From: CAISKJ01 sp046351555
Lineage (GTDB): Bacteria > Myxococcota_A > Polyangia > Polyangiales > Ga0077539
Assembly: GCA_046351555.1 (NCBI GenBank)
Contig: JAXLYI010000012.1
Coordinates: 186,001 to 250,000, forward strand
DNA: 64,000 bases
Direction of reading: 5' to 3'
Part shown: piece by piece, positions 16,303 through 23,975 of the stretch
How the letters are laid out: each line of letters begins with the position of its first letter
How positions within the stretch are numbered: the stretch's first letter is position 1
The notes under the pieces: generated by a model
The model's input: the letters and a program-made list of their open reading frames with translations, nothing else
Told to the model about the DNA's origin: nothing
The model's database searches: none
Program-made: the position numbers and the translations under genes

Positions 16303-16390
16303 GCGAGCGGGGGAGTTTCGCCCGCGGGCGCGGCGCCGGCAATGGGAGACGGCGGGGCGATGTCACCCAATCCCCGCCCCCGCTCGGGCG

Positions 16391-16396
16391 TATTCT
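16391..16396 (+). promoter_or_regulatory. Candidate -10 box for the membrane protein gene
   Basis: TATTCT, 11 bp before the ATG at 16408, with no Shine-Dalgarno in between. The transcript leader would be only about 5 nt. Confidence 0.45.
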
Positions 16397-16407
16397 CCCT
16401 CGAACGT

Positions 16408-17691
16408 ATGACCGCACCCGCCGCCCCGACCGACGCCCTGCACACCGGCCGCCTCGCCGCCACCGCGCTGCTCACCGCAGTGGTCACGCTGCTCGGCTAC
16501 GGCGCCGCGCTCTTCCTCACCCGCGACCTGGCGAACGCCTTCGTCGGCAGCACGCTCGCCGTCGGGACGCTCCTCGCCGTCGCGCTCGTCGCGCCCGTCG
16601 CGCGACTCGCCCGCGGCGGCGCCCCCCTGCGCTGGCCCCTCGCCCTCGGCGCGTCTTTGGCGGCCCAGGCGCTCCTCCCCGCCGGCGGCGCGCTGATGAA
16701 GCTCGCCGACCCCCTCGTGAGCTCGCACTGGCGCTGCGGGACGGGCGACGTCGCGCTCGTCATGCTCTCGCCGGTCGTCGCGTTCGTTGCTTCCCTCGCG
16801 GCCTTCGCCGTCGCCCGCGGGGTCGTCCCCGCCGTCGGCGCGCGCGGCGCCCGGGTCGTGCGCGGGCTCTCGCTCGCGACCCTCGCCGCGACCGTCGCCC
16901 TCACCGCTGCGATGGGCACCGTGGTCGCCGCGCGCCCGCAGGCCCGCGCGCTGCTCGACGCGATCCCCGCTGTCGGCGAGCTCCCGGCCCTCACGCTCAC
17001 GCCCGCGATGCCCGTCCGCGTCGACCCCGTCGGCGCGCTCCTCGTGTGGCGAACCTGCGACGAGAACGGCTGCGACCTCACGCTCCGCCAGCCCACCCCC
17101 CCGCAGACGGAGTCCCTCCGCCGCCAAGGCATCCGCGTGGGCGCCGGCGCGCTCACCCTCCGCGTCGACCGCGGGCTCGACCTCGTTGTCGTGATGCGCG
17201 ACGACGCCCCGTACCCCGCCGGCGCCTTCCGCCTGAGCACGGGCCAGCCCGTCGACGTGACGTGGGGGACGCTGCGCGGACGCGTCGCGCCGCCGCTCGC
17301 GTGGTTCGCCTGCGCGGCGCTCGGGCTCCTGCTCGCGCTCGTCGCGTACGCGCGCACGGGCGGCGACCTCCGCGCGCTCGGGCGCTGGCGCGGCGCGCGG
17401 GCGGCGACGCTCTCGGCCGACGGCGTGGTGCGCGTCGACGGAGAGCCCACCGCGGCCACCGTGCAGGGCGTCGCGCAGGCGGAGCCGGGCCCGGTGCTGG
17501 TGTTCGAAGACGCCGCGCGCGCGCCCTTCCGCGAGGCGTCGAGCGTGCCGGCCGACGCGGTTCGCGCCGGGACGCACGCCGACCTCGAGGCCGCCCTCGC
17601 CGTCGCCGCCGCCGGGCGCGTCGCGCTCGCGGCCGCCGTCGCCGCGTGGTCGGCGATCCCGCTCGCCGTCGCCGCGCTCGCCACCCGCTGA
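16408..17691 (+). CDS. Integral membrane protein of unknown function
   Basis: 427 residues starting MTAPAAPTDALHTG. About four N-terminal transmembrane helices (residues 18-38, 45-65, 75-95 and 110-130) and another at about 150-172. A periplasmic-type domain of about 125 residues follows, with two Cys (TCDENGCDL), then a further helix (APPLAWFACAALGLLLALVA), a cytoplasmic segment and a last hydrophobic helix at the C terminus. No family recognised. It is followed after 59 bp by the transmembrane kinase gene, so the two may work together. Confidence 0.72.
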   Translation: MTAPAAPTDALHTGRLAATALLTAVVTLLGYGAALFLTRDLANAFVGSTLAVGTLLAVALVAPVARLARGGAPLRWPLALGASLAAQALLPAGGALMKLADPLVSSHWRCGTGDVALVMLSPVVAFVASLAAFAVARGVVPAVGARGARVVRGLSLATLAATVALTAAMGTVVAARPQARALLDAIPAVGELPALTLTPAMPVRVDPVGALLVWRTCDENGCDLTLRQPTPPQTESLRRQGIRVGAGALTLRVDRGLDLVVVMRDDAPYPAGAFRLSTGQPVDVTWGTLRGRVAPPLAWFACAALGLLLALVAYARTGGDLRALGRWRGARAATLSADGVVRVDGEPTAATVQGVAQAEPGPVLVFEDAARAPFREASSVPADAVRAGTHADLEAALAVAAAGRVALAAAVAAWSAIPLAVAALATR

Positions 17692-17737
17692 AAGCCCGCC
17701 GGGCGCGGGAATTCCCTCCGCGCCACCCCCCCTGCGG

Positions 17738-17743
17738 TACACT
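17738..17743 (+). promoter_or_regulatory. Candidate -10 box for the kinase gene
   Basis: TACACT, 7 bp before the GTG at 17751. The spacing places +1 at or next to the start codon (leaderless arrangement). Confidence 0.5.
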
Positions 17744-17750
17744 CGCCGGC

Positions 17751-19925
17751 GTGAGCGCGGAGTCCCCCGTCGCGTCCGGCCTCCGGCTCGGGCGCTACGT
17801 GCTCGAGCGGAAGATCGCCTCGGGCGGCATGGCGGACGTCTACCTCGGCCGCCAGCTCGGGGCCTTCGGCTTCGCCAAGAGCGTCGCGGTGAAGGTGCTC
17901 AAGGACGACGTGAGCGGCGACCCCGAGCACGTGCGGATGTTCGTGCGCGAGGCGATGCTGGCGGCGGAGTTCAAGCACCCGGCGCTGGCGCAGGTGTACG
18001 AGGTCGGCGAGGAGGGCGGGAGGCTCTACATCGCGATGGAGCTGGTGCGCGGCATCTCGCTCACCACGCTGATGGTCAGCCTCGCGCAGAAGGGCCGGTC
18101 GGTGCCCATCCCGCTGGCCGTCCGCATCGCGCGCGAGGCCCTCGACGGGCTCGCCCACGCCCACGAGGCCGTCAACGCCGAGGGCGAGCCGCTGCGACTC
18201 GTCCACCGCGACGTGACCCCGCACAACATCCTCGTCGACGTCGCGGGCACCGTGAAGGTCGTCGACTTCGGCATCGCCCGCGCCGAGACGCGCGCCGGCC
18301 GCACGCAGGGCGCGCAGATCAAGGGCAAGTTCGGCTACATGGCCCCCGAGCAGTGGGAGGCTTCGAAGGACATCGACGCCCGCGCCGACCTCTTCGGCCT
18401 CGGCGTGGTGCTCTACGAGATGTCCACCGGCAGCCGACGTCTCTTCAAGGGGAGCAGCGCGCCCGAGCTCTACCGCGCGATCGTGAAGGAGACCATCCCC
18501 CCGCCGACCCTGCGCGTGGCCGAGTACCCCAACACCCTCTCGACCGTGGTGATGCGCGCGCTCGAGCGCGACCCGGCCCGCCGCTGGCCCGACGCCCGCG
18601 CCATGCGCGACGCCCTCGACCGCGTCCTCGAGGTGCAGAACTGGTCGGTCACCGCCGACGACCTCGCCCGCCTCGTCGCCCTCGCCCTCGACGGCCGCTC
18701 CATCGAAGACCGCTGGGAGTCCCTCGCCTCCACCGAGGAGGTCACCAGCACCGACGCCGCGCCCGCCGCGGACGACGCCCCCGACCCGCTGCCCGACGCG
18801 CTCGCGACGCTCCCGCTCGCGGCCCCGTCGCCCGACGCGCCCGACGCGCCCGCCCCGTCGGCCACCGTCTCCGCGCGCCCCTCCGCGCTCGGCCTCGTCG
18901 AGCCCGCGCCCACCCCGACGCCCTCGCCGGCGGTGACGGAGGCCCCGCGCCCGTCCGCGCCTTCGTCCCCGCCGCGCGCGACGTCCCCCGTCACCGTGTG
19001 GATGGGCGCGGCGCTCGCGGGCTGGCTCGTCGCCCTCGCGATGGGCGTCACCTGGTGGCGGACGCGCGAGCGCCTCGGCGCGCTCGAAGGCAGCGGGCCC
19101 ATCGCCGTCGCCCCGCCGCCGCCGCCCCTGCGCGAGGTTCCCGCGCCGCTCCGCCTGCTCGCCGACCCGACGCTCGCCGACGCGCTCGCGGTCCCCTGGG
19201 GCGAGTCCCTCACGGGCGCGGCGCCCGGCCTGCGCGTGGCGGTCGACCGCGGCGACGCGCTCCCGCGGCTGCTGCGCGGCGACGGCGAGGTCGCGCTCCA
19301 CGTCGGCCGCGCCACCGACGCGCAGGCGGCCGAGGCCCGCGCGCTCGGCCTCGACCTGCGCTCCCCCGCGAGCGAGCGGCCGGTGGGCTACGACCACGCC
19401 GCGGTGGTGGTCCACCCCTCCAACCCGCTGCCGTCGCTCTCGGTCGACGCGCTCGCGCGGCTGATGGCCGGCGGGGTCCGCTCCTTCCACGAGCTGCACG
19501 GCAACCGCGAGCGGCCTGTGGTGCTGGTGGGCGGCGCGGGCTCGCCGACGCGCGCCTTCCTCGACGACGTGGTGCTCCCCGCGGGGGGCGGGCGCCGCGC
19601 GCTGTCGGTCGCCCCCGACGCGGTGGTCGTCGCCCACGAGGCCGCCGCGGTCTCCAGGGTGGCGGCCGACCCCGCCGCCGTCGCGCTCGTCCGCCTCGCG
19701 TGGGTCAACCCCTCGGTGCGCGTCGTGCCCCTCGACGTGCCGCACGCGCGCGAGCCCGTCGCCCCGACGCGCGACGCCGTCCGCGCGGGGCTCTACCCGC
19801 TCGCGCGGCCGGTGGTGCTCTACACCCGCGGCGCGCCCGTCGGCGCCGCGGCGCGCCTTGCCGAGCTCGCGCTGAGCCCGGCGGGCCAGACGCTCCTCGA
19901 GCGCGCGGGCTACGTCTCGCGCTGA
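17751..19925 (+). CDS. Transmembrane Ser/Thr protein kinase fused to a PstS-like binding domain
   Basis: 724 residues from the GTG at 17751. Kinase domain about 15-290: glycine loop IASGGMADVY, VAVKVL (Lys48), VHRDVTPHN (Asp154), VDFGIA (Asp172), YMAPEQW, ADLFGLGVVLYEM. A Pro/Ala linker (330-412) leads to one transmembrane helix (about 414-436). The outer part (463-724) resembles a periplasmic phosphate-type binding protein: YDHAAVVVHPSNPLPSLSVD, LARLMAGGVRSFHEL, GSPTRAFLDDVVL, VRAGLYPLARPVVLYTRG, then ALSPAGQTLLERAGYV. This is an apparent one-protein receptor kinase whose ligand, possibly phosphate, is unproven. Confidence 0.85.
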   Translation: MSAESPVASGLRLGRYVLERKIASGGMADVYLGRQLGAFGFAKSVAVKVLKDDVSGDPEHVRMFVREAMLAAEFKHPALAQVYEVGEEGGRLYIAMELVRGISLTTLMVSLAQKGRSVPIPLAVRIAREALDGLAHAHEAVNAEGEPLRLVHRDVTPHNILVDVAGTVKVVDFGIARAETRAGRTQGAQIKGKFGYMAPEQWEASKDIDARADLFGLGVVLYEMSTGSRRLFKGSSAPELYRAIVKETIPPPTLRVAEYPNTLSTVVMRALERDPARRWPDARAMRDALDRVLEVQNWSVTADDLARLVALALDGRSIEDRWESLASTEEVTSTDAAPAADDAPDPLPDALATLPLAAPSPDAPDAPAPSATVSARPSALGLVEPAPTPTPSPAVTEAPRPSAPSSPPRATSPVTVWMGAALAGWLVALAMGVTWWRTRERLGALEGSGPIAVAPPPPPLREVPAPLRLLADPTLADALAVPWGESLTGAAPGLRVAVDRGDALPRLLRGDGEVALHVGRATDAQAAEARALGLDLRSPASERPVGYDHAAVVVHPSNPLPSLSVDALARLMAGGVRSFHELHGNRERPVVLVGGAGSPTRAFLDDVVLPAGGGRRALSVAPDAVVVAHEAAAVSRVAADPAAVALVRLAWVNPSVRVVPLDVPHAREPVAPTRDAVRAGLYPLARPVVLYTRGAPVGAAARLAELALSPAGQTLLERAGYVSR

Positions 19926-19945
19926 CCGCGCCCGCCCCGCGGGGG

Positions 19946-19951
19946 TAGAGT
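19946..19951 (+). promoter_or_regulatory. Candidate -10 box for the Cys-rich lipoprotein gene
   Basis: TAGAGT in GGGTAGAGTCGC, 8 bp before the ATG at 19960. The same GGGTAGAGTCGC string precedes the lipoprotein gene at 48138 with the same spacing. Confidence 0.55.
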
Positions 19952-19959
19952 CGCGCGCG

Positions 19960-21945
19960 ATGACCCCGCGCGCGCTCGCCCTCCCGTCGGCCGCGGCCCT
20001 CGCGTGCTGCGCCGCGTGCAGCGTGCTCACGCCCTTCGCGGAGTACCGCCTGGCGCGCGACGCGGGCGACGCCGCGGCGGACGTCGCGCCCGACGCGCCC
20101 GAGGTGGGCCCCGTTGTCACCGACGTCGCGCCCGCCGACGCGGAGCCCGCGCCCGACGGCGCGCTCGACGTCTCGCTCGATGCTGCGCCCGACACCACGC
20201 CCGACGTCGCCTTCGACGCCGCGCCGGACGTCGCGCCGGACGACGCACCCGACGCCGCGCCCGACGTCGCCTTCGACGCCGCGCTCGACGTCGCGCCCGT
20301 GCCCGACGCCGCGCCCGACGCCGGCCCGCTCGACGTCCCCGCCGTCGACCTCCCCACGCCCTGCCCCGCGGGCCAGCAGCGCTGCGACGGCGCCTGCGTC
20401 GACCTCGCGTCGTCCGTCGCCCACTGCGGCGTCTGCGGGGCCCGCTGCGCGCCGCCCGACGCCACCGCCGGGTGCTTCGCCGGGCGCTGTGTCATCACGG
20501 CGTGCCCGGGCTCGCGCGCCGACTGCAACGGCCTCGTCGACGACGGCTGCGAGGCCGACCTCCGCGGCGGCGCCGACCACTGCGGGGCGTGCAACAACGC
20601 CTGCGCCCTCGCCAACGCGACCGCGGAGTGCCGTGCCGGCATCTGCTCCCTCGCCGCCTGCGCCCCCGGCTTCGGCGACTGCGACCGGAACCCCGCCAAC
20701 GGCTGCGAGGTCGACCTCCGCGCCAGCGACGCCCACTGCGGCGCGTGCAACAACGCCTGCGCGCGACCCGCCGCCACCTCGTCGTGCGTCGACGGCCGAT
20801 GCACCGTCCCCGCCTGCGTCGTCGGCCGCGGCGACTGCGACCGGGCCCCCGACAACGGCTGCGAGGTCGACCTCCTCCAGAGCCTCGCGAACTGCGGCGC
20901 GTGCGGCAACGCCTGCCGCGCGGGGATGGTCTGCGCCGGCGGCCGCTGCCAGAGCTGCCCCGCGGGCCTCGCCGACTGCGACGGCGACAACACCTGCGAG
21001 ACGCGCCTCGACCAGCCCGCCAACTGCGGGCGCTGCGGCAACGCCTGCGCGACCCCCAACGCGACCCCCTTCTGCCTCGCCGGGGAGTGCCGCGTCGCCG
21101 CCTGCAACGCGGGCTTCGCCGACTGCGACACGAACCCCGCCAACGGCTGCGAGGTCAACGTCCTCACCAGCCCGTCGCACTGCGGGCGCTGCGGCAACGC
21201 CTGCGCCGCGCCGAACGCCACCGCGGTCTGCGCGTCGGGGCTGTGCCGCGTCGCCGCGTGCGCGGCGGGCCGGGCCGACTGCGACGGCGCCTTCGTCAAC
21301 GGCTGCGAGACGTCGGTGCTCAACAACCCCGCCCACTGCGGCGCGTGCAACAACCGCTGCCCGTCGGGCTTCTGCCGCGGGACGGAGTGCGTGAGCTTCG
21401 GCGGGCTCCTCTCCACCGCCGACCACCCGTCGTGCACGGCGATCAACGCCCCCAACCCCTACACCGGCACGTACACCTGCGCGCCGGGCACGTCGCCCGC
21501 GGTCGTCCGGCGCATCATCGACTGTCCGGCGGGGGCGTTCACCGGGGCCACCACCTACCTCTGCGGGACGCCCGGCACCGTCACCGCCTACGCGGGCGCG
21601 TACCAGGTGGTCAACTGCGCCGGCACGTCCGTGTGCGTCCCCAACCCCTACACCGGCGGCTGCACGTGCCCCGCCGGCTCCGCGCCCACCTCCCCGATCA
21701 ACCTCTACGCCGACGCCCCCGGCTGCGGCGGCCTCCACGCCGCGCAGATGGTCTTCTGCGTGCGCGCCCCGGCCACCGCGGGCTTCGGCGGCGCGTGGCA
21801 CCGGCGCGACGACGGCGCGTGCCTCGTGCCCAATCCCCTCGCGGCCGGCTGCGCGTGCCCCGCGGGCTTCGGCGCCATCGGGCTGCGCGCGATCACCCCG
21901 CCCCCAACGGTGTACGGCAGCACCATCGCCATCTGCCTGCGGTGA
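19960..21945 (+). CDS. Cys-rich tandem-repeat lipoprotein
   Basis: 661 residues. The signal peptide ends at a Cys-rich lipobox region (ALACCAAC). A linker of about 85 residues of (D-A/V-A-P-D) units follows. From about 130 to 480 there are about seven tandem modules of roughly 45 residues with pattern CDRNPANGCEVDL...HCGACNNAC...C...C, each with six or so Cys. The C-terminal part has a different Cys-rich repeat (NPYTGTYTCAPG, NPYTGGCTCPAG, NPLAAGCACPAG). It is probably a disulphide-stabilised extracellular fibre or surface protein. No catalytic site was found. Such repeats are common in myxobacteria and often carry misleading database names. Confidence 0.82.
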   Translation: MTPRALALPSAAALACCAACSVLTPFAEYRLARDAGDAAADVAPDAPEVGPVVTDVAPADAEPAPDGALDVSLDAAPDTTPDVAFDAAPDVAPDDAPDAAPDVAFDAALDVAPVPDAAPDAGPLDVPAVDLPTPCPAGQQRCDGACVDLASSVAHCGVCGARCAPPDATAGCFAGRCVITACPGSRADCNGLVDDGCEADLRGGADHCGACNNACALANATAECRAGICSLAACAPGFGDCDRNPANGCEVDLRASDAHCGACNNACARPAATSSCVDGRCTVPACVVGRGDCDRAPDNGCEVDLLQSLANCGACGNACRAGMVCAGGRCQSCPAGLADCDGDNTCETRLDQPANCGRCGNACATPNATPFCLAGECRVAACNAGFADCDTNPANGCEVNVLTSPSHCGRCGNACAAPNATAVCASGLCRVAACAAGRADCDGAFVNGCETSVLNNPAHCGACNNRCPSGFCRGTECVSFGGLLSTADHPSCTAINAPNPYTGTYTCAPGTSPAVVRRIIDCPAGAFTGATTYLCGTPGTVTAYAGAYQVVNCAGTSVCVPNPYTGGCTCPAGSAPTSPINLYADAPGCGGLHAAQMVFCVRAPATAGFGGAWHRRDDGACLVPNPLAAGCACPAGFGAIGLRAITPPPTVYGSTIAICLR

Positions 21946-22000
21946 CGTGGGCGGCGCGGACTACCCTCCGGGCGCGGGGCTGGTGTACACACGCGCCCCC

Positions 22001-23521
22001 GTGAGCGAAGCCCCCCAACGCCCCGCCGACGCCGTCGTCCGCGAGTCCGCGCGCGGCGCGGCGCTCATCACCTTCGCGAAGCTGTGGTTCATGGCCACGG
22101 GCTTCCTCCAGCCCCTCGCGCTCACGCGGGTGCTCGGCCAGGAGGGCTACGGGCTCTACGGCGTGGTGTTGAGCTCGATCTCCATCGTCAACAACGTGGT
22201 GGTCTCCGGCAGCATCCAGGCGATGTCGCGGGCGGTGATCCAGGGCGGCGACCGGGCGCTCCGCCGCGCGCTGCTCCTCCACGCGGCGCTCGGCGCGGCG
22301 CTCGGGCTGACGCTGGTCGCGGGCGCCGACGTCTTCGGCGCGACGCTGCTGCGCGACCCTTCGGTGCCGCGGCTCCTGCGCGTGGCGGCGGTCGTGGTGG
22401 CGGACTACAGCGTGTACGCCGCGCTGGTGGGGGCCTTCAACGGGCGGCGGCGCTACGGCGCGCAGGCCGCGCTCGACATCACCTTCTCGACGCTGCGCAC
22501 GGGGCTCATCGTGGGGCTCGCGTCGCGGGGCCTCGGGGCCTTCGGCGCGGTGGCGGGCTTCGCGGCGGCGAGCGCGGCGATCCTCGTGGTGGCGCTCGCG
22601 CTCACGCTGCCGGACTTGCGTGGCGAACCGCGCGACCCCGGCGTCGAGCCGATGCCCGACGCGCTCGGGGATTTCGCGCGGGCCTACGGGCGCTATTTCG
22701 CGCCGGTGCTGGCCTACCAGCTCGCGCTCAACCTGGTGCTCCAGGGCGACACGCTGCTCTTCAAGGCGCTGGCCGCGCGCGCCGGGCACGACGTCGCGTC
22801 CGTCAACGCGCTCCTTGGCGTCTACAAGGCCGCGCAGAACTTCGCCTTCCTCCCGTACCAGCTCCTCCTGTCGGTGACGTTCGTGCTCTTCCCCGTCGTG
22901 AGCCGCGCCACCCTCGAGAACGACCACGGCACCACCGAGCGCTTCGTGGTGGGCGCGCTCCGCTTCAGCGCGATCGCCCTGGGCGCGATGCTCGCCGTCC
23001 TCGCGGGGCTCTCGCAGGGCGTGCTCGGGCTCGCGTACCAGTCGTCGTACGAGACGGGCGCCGTCGCGCTGCGCAACCTCGCGCTCGGGCAGGGCGCCTT
23101 CGCGCTGCTGGTCATCAGCACCACGATCGTCCTCGCCGCGGGGCGCACACGCGCGGCCACGGCGCTGATGGCGCTGACGCTCGCGGGCGTGGCGGCGGGC
23201 GACGTCGCGGGCATCACGCTCGCGGGCGATCCCCTGGTGGGCGTCTCCACGGGCACGGCCGTGGGTCAAACGCTCGGGCTGGCGGCGGCGGCGTGGTACA
23301 TGCGGCGCGAGTTCGGCGGCTTCGTCGCGCTGACGACGGCGCTGCGGGTGGCGGGCGCCGCGGCGGTGGCGGCGCTGGCGGCGCGCGCGCTGCCGCTCCA
23401 CGGCAAGGTGGGGACGCTGGTCGCGGCGGCGGCGGCGGGGGTGTTCTACGTGGTGGCGCTGGTGCTCTCGGGCGTGGTGGGCGCGGCGGACGTCGCGCGC
23501 TTCCGCCGCGTGGCGCGGTGA
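22001..23521 (+). CDS. Polysaccharide flippase-like (MOP superfamily) membrane protein
   Basis: 506 residues from the GTG at 22001 (MSEAPQRPAD); an earlier in-frame start at 21947 adds a non-protein-like lead. About 12-14 hydrophobic helices cover the length. N-terminal features ALITFAKLWFMATGFLQPLAL, GQEGYGLYGVVLSS and the later LFKALAAR...LLGVYKAAQNFAFLPYQLLL fit the Wzx/MurJ-like polysaccharide export family (MOP exporters), which flip lipid-linked sugars. No glycosyltransferase genes are adjacent, so the cargo is unknown. A TACACA box lies 9 bp before the start. The gene converges on the next gene with 4 bp between stops. Confidence 0.8.
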   Translation: MSEAPQRPADAVVRESARGAALITFAKLWFMATGFLQPLALTRVLGQEGYGLYGVVLSSISIVNNVVVSGSIQAMSRAVIQGGDRALRRALLLHAALGAALGLTLVAGADVFGATLLRDPSVPRLLRVAAVVVADYSVYAALVGAFNGRRRYGAQAALDITFSTLRTGLIVGLASRGLGAFGAVAGFAAASAAILVVALALTLPDLRGEPRDPGVEPMPDALGDFARAYGRYFAPVLAYQLALNLVLQGDTLLFKALAARAGHDVASVNALLGVYKAAQNFAFLPYQLLLSVTFVLFPVVSRATLENDHGTTERFVVGALRFSAIALGAMLAVLAGLSQGVLGLAYQSSYETGAVALRNLALGQGAFALLVISTTIVLAAGRTRAATALMALTLAGVAAGDVAGITLAGDPLVGVSTGTAVGQTLGLAAAAWYMRREFGGFVALTTALRVAGAAAVAALAARALPLHGKVGTLVAAAAAGVFYVVALVLSGVVGAADVARFRRVAR

Positions 23522-23525
23522 GGGG

Positions 23526-23969
23526 TCAGGGGCCCCGCCCCTGCCGACGCCTCCGCTCGGCCGCAACCTCTGCCTTTGGCACTCGCTCGACCCTACGATC
23601 TGAGCCTGCCAGGAGCTTGCTCGCGAGCAGTTTCGCCGCGCCGGCAGTCTGCTCGACGAGTTCGTGGTGACGCTCACGCAGGCCCGCGTCGACCGCGTCT
23701 TCGTCGGGACGCGCCTCCAGCGTATGTGTCTCCGCGACAAGGCCCTCGTCGAAGACGATGTAGTCCGCGTTGTCGTCGCGGTCGCGTTTCTCCAAGGCCC
23801 ACGAGAGGGCGAGGGCGCGGGCTTCCTCCAATCCGCCGACGCGGTAGACAGACAAGCCCCCCTCGCCTTCCCGTAGCGTCAGGTCACGCGCGGCCTGCGC
23901 GACGTCCTCGTCGCTCTCCGCCCGCCGCCCGAGCCAGCGCCCTTGGGTGCCGATCCGCAGCAGCAACAC
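23526..23969 (-). CDS. Small hypothetical partner of the TPR/STAND-like protein
   Basis: 147 residues from a GTG at 23969 (MLLLRIGTQGRWLGRR), 6 bp after the upstream gene's stop, so probably one operon. Mixed alpha/beta N-terminal part (VYRVGGLEEARALALSWALE, ADYIVFDEGLV) and a charged helical C terminus (GLRERHHELVEQTAGAAKLLA then a basic tail). No family recognised. Base composition is less GC-extreme than most of the window, as in its partner. Confidence 0.6.
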   Translation of the reverse strand: MLLLRIGTQGRWLGRRAESDEDVAQAARDLTLREGEGGLSVYRVGGLEEARALALSWALEKRDRDDNADYIVFDEGLVAETHTLEARPDEDAVDAGLRERHHELVEQTAGAAKLLASKLLAGSDRRVERVPKAEVAAERRRRQGRGP

Positions 23970-23975
23970 GGGCCC

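Noticed and set aside
20345..21400. Cys-rich repeat protein as tryptophan synthase or EGF-type enzyme
   Set aside because: Database names of this kind are known to be misapplied to such repeats; no catalytic residues were seen.
16497..21455. Open minus-strand frame of over 1,600 codons across the membrane protein, kinase and Cys-rich lipoprotein genes
   Set aside because: It is antisense to three well-supported genes, and its composition is the Gly/Arg/Ala/Pro pattern of shadow frames in very GC-rich DNA.
23521..23545. GGGGCCCC-centred hairpin as a terminator between convergent genes
   Set aside because: It lies within the 3' coding end of the minus-strand gene and has no T-tract, so I did not list it.
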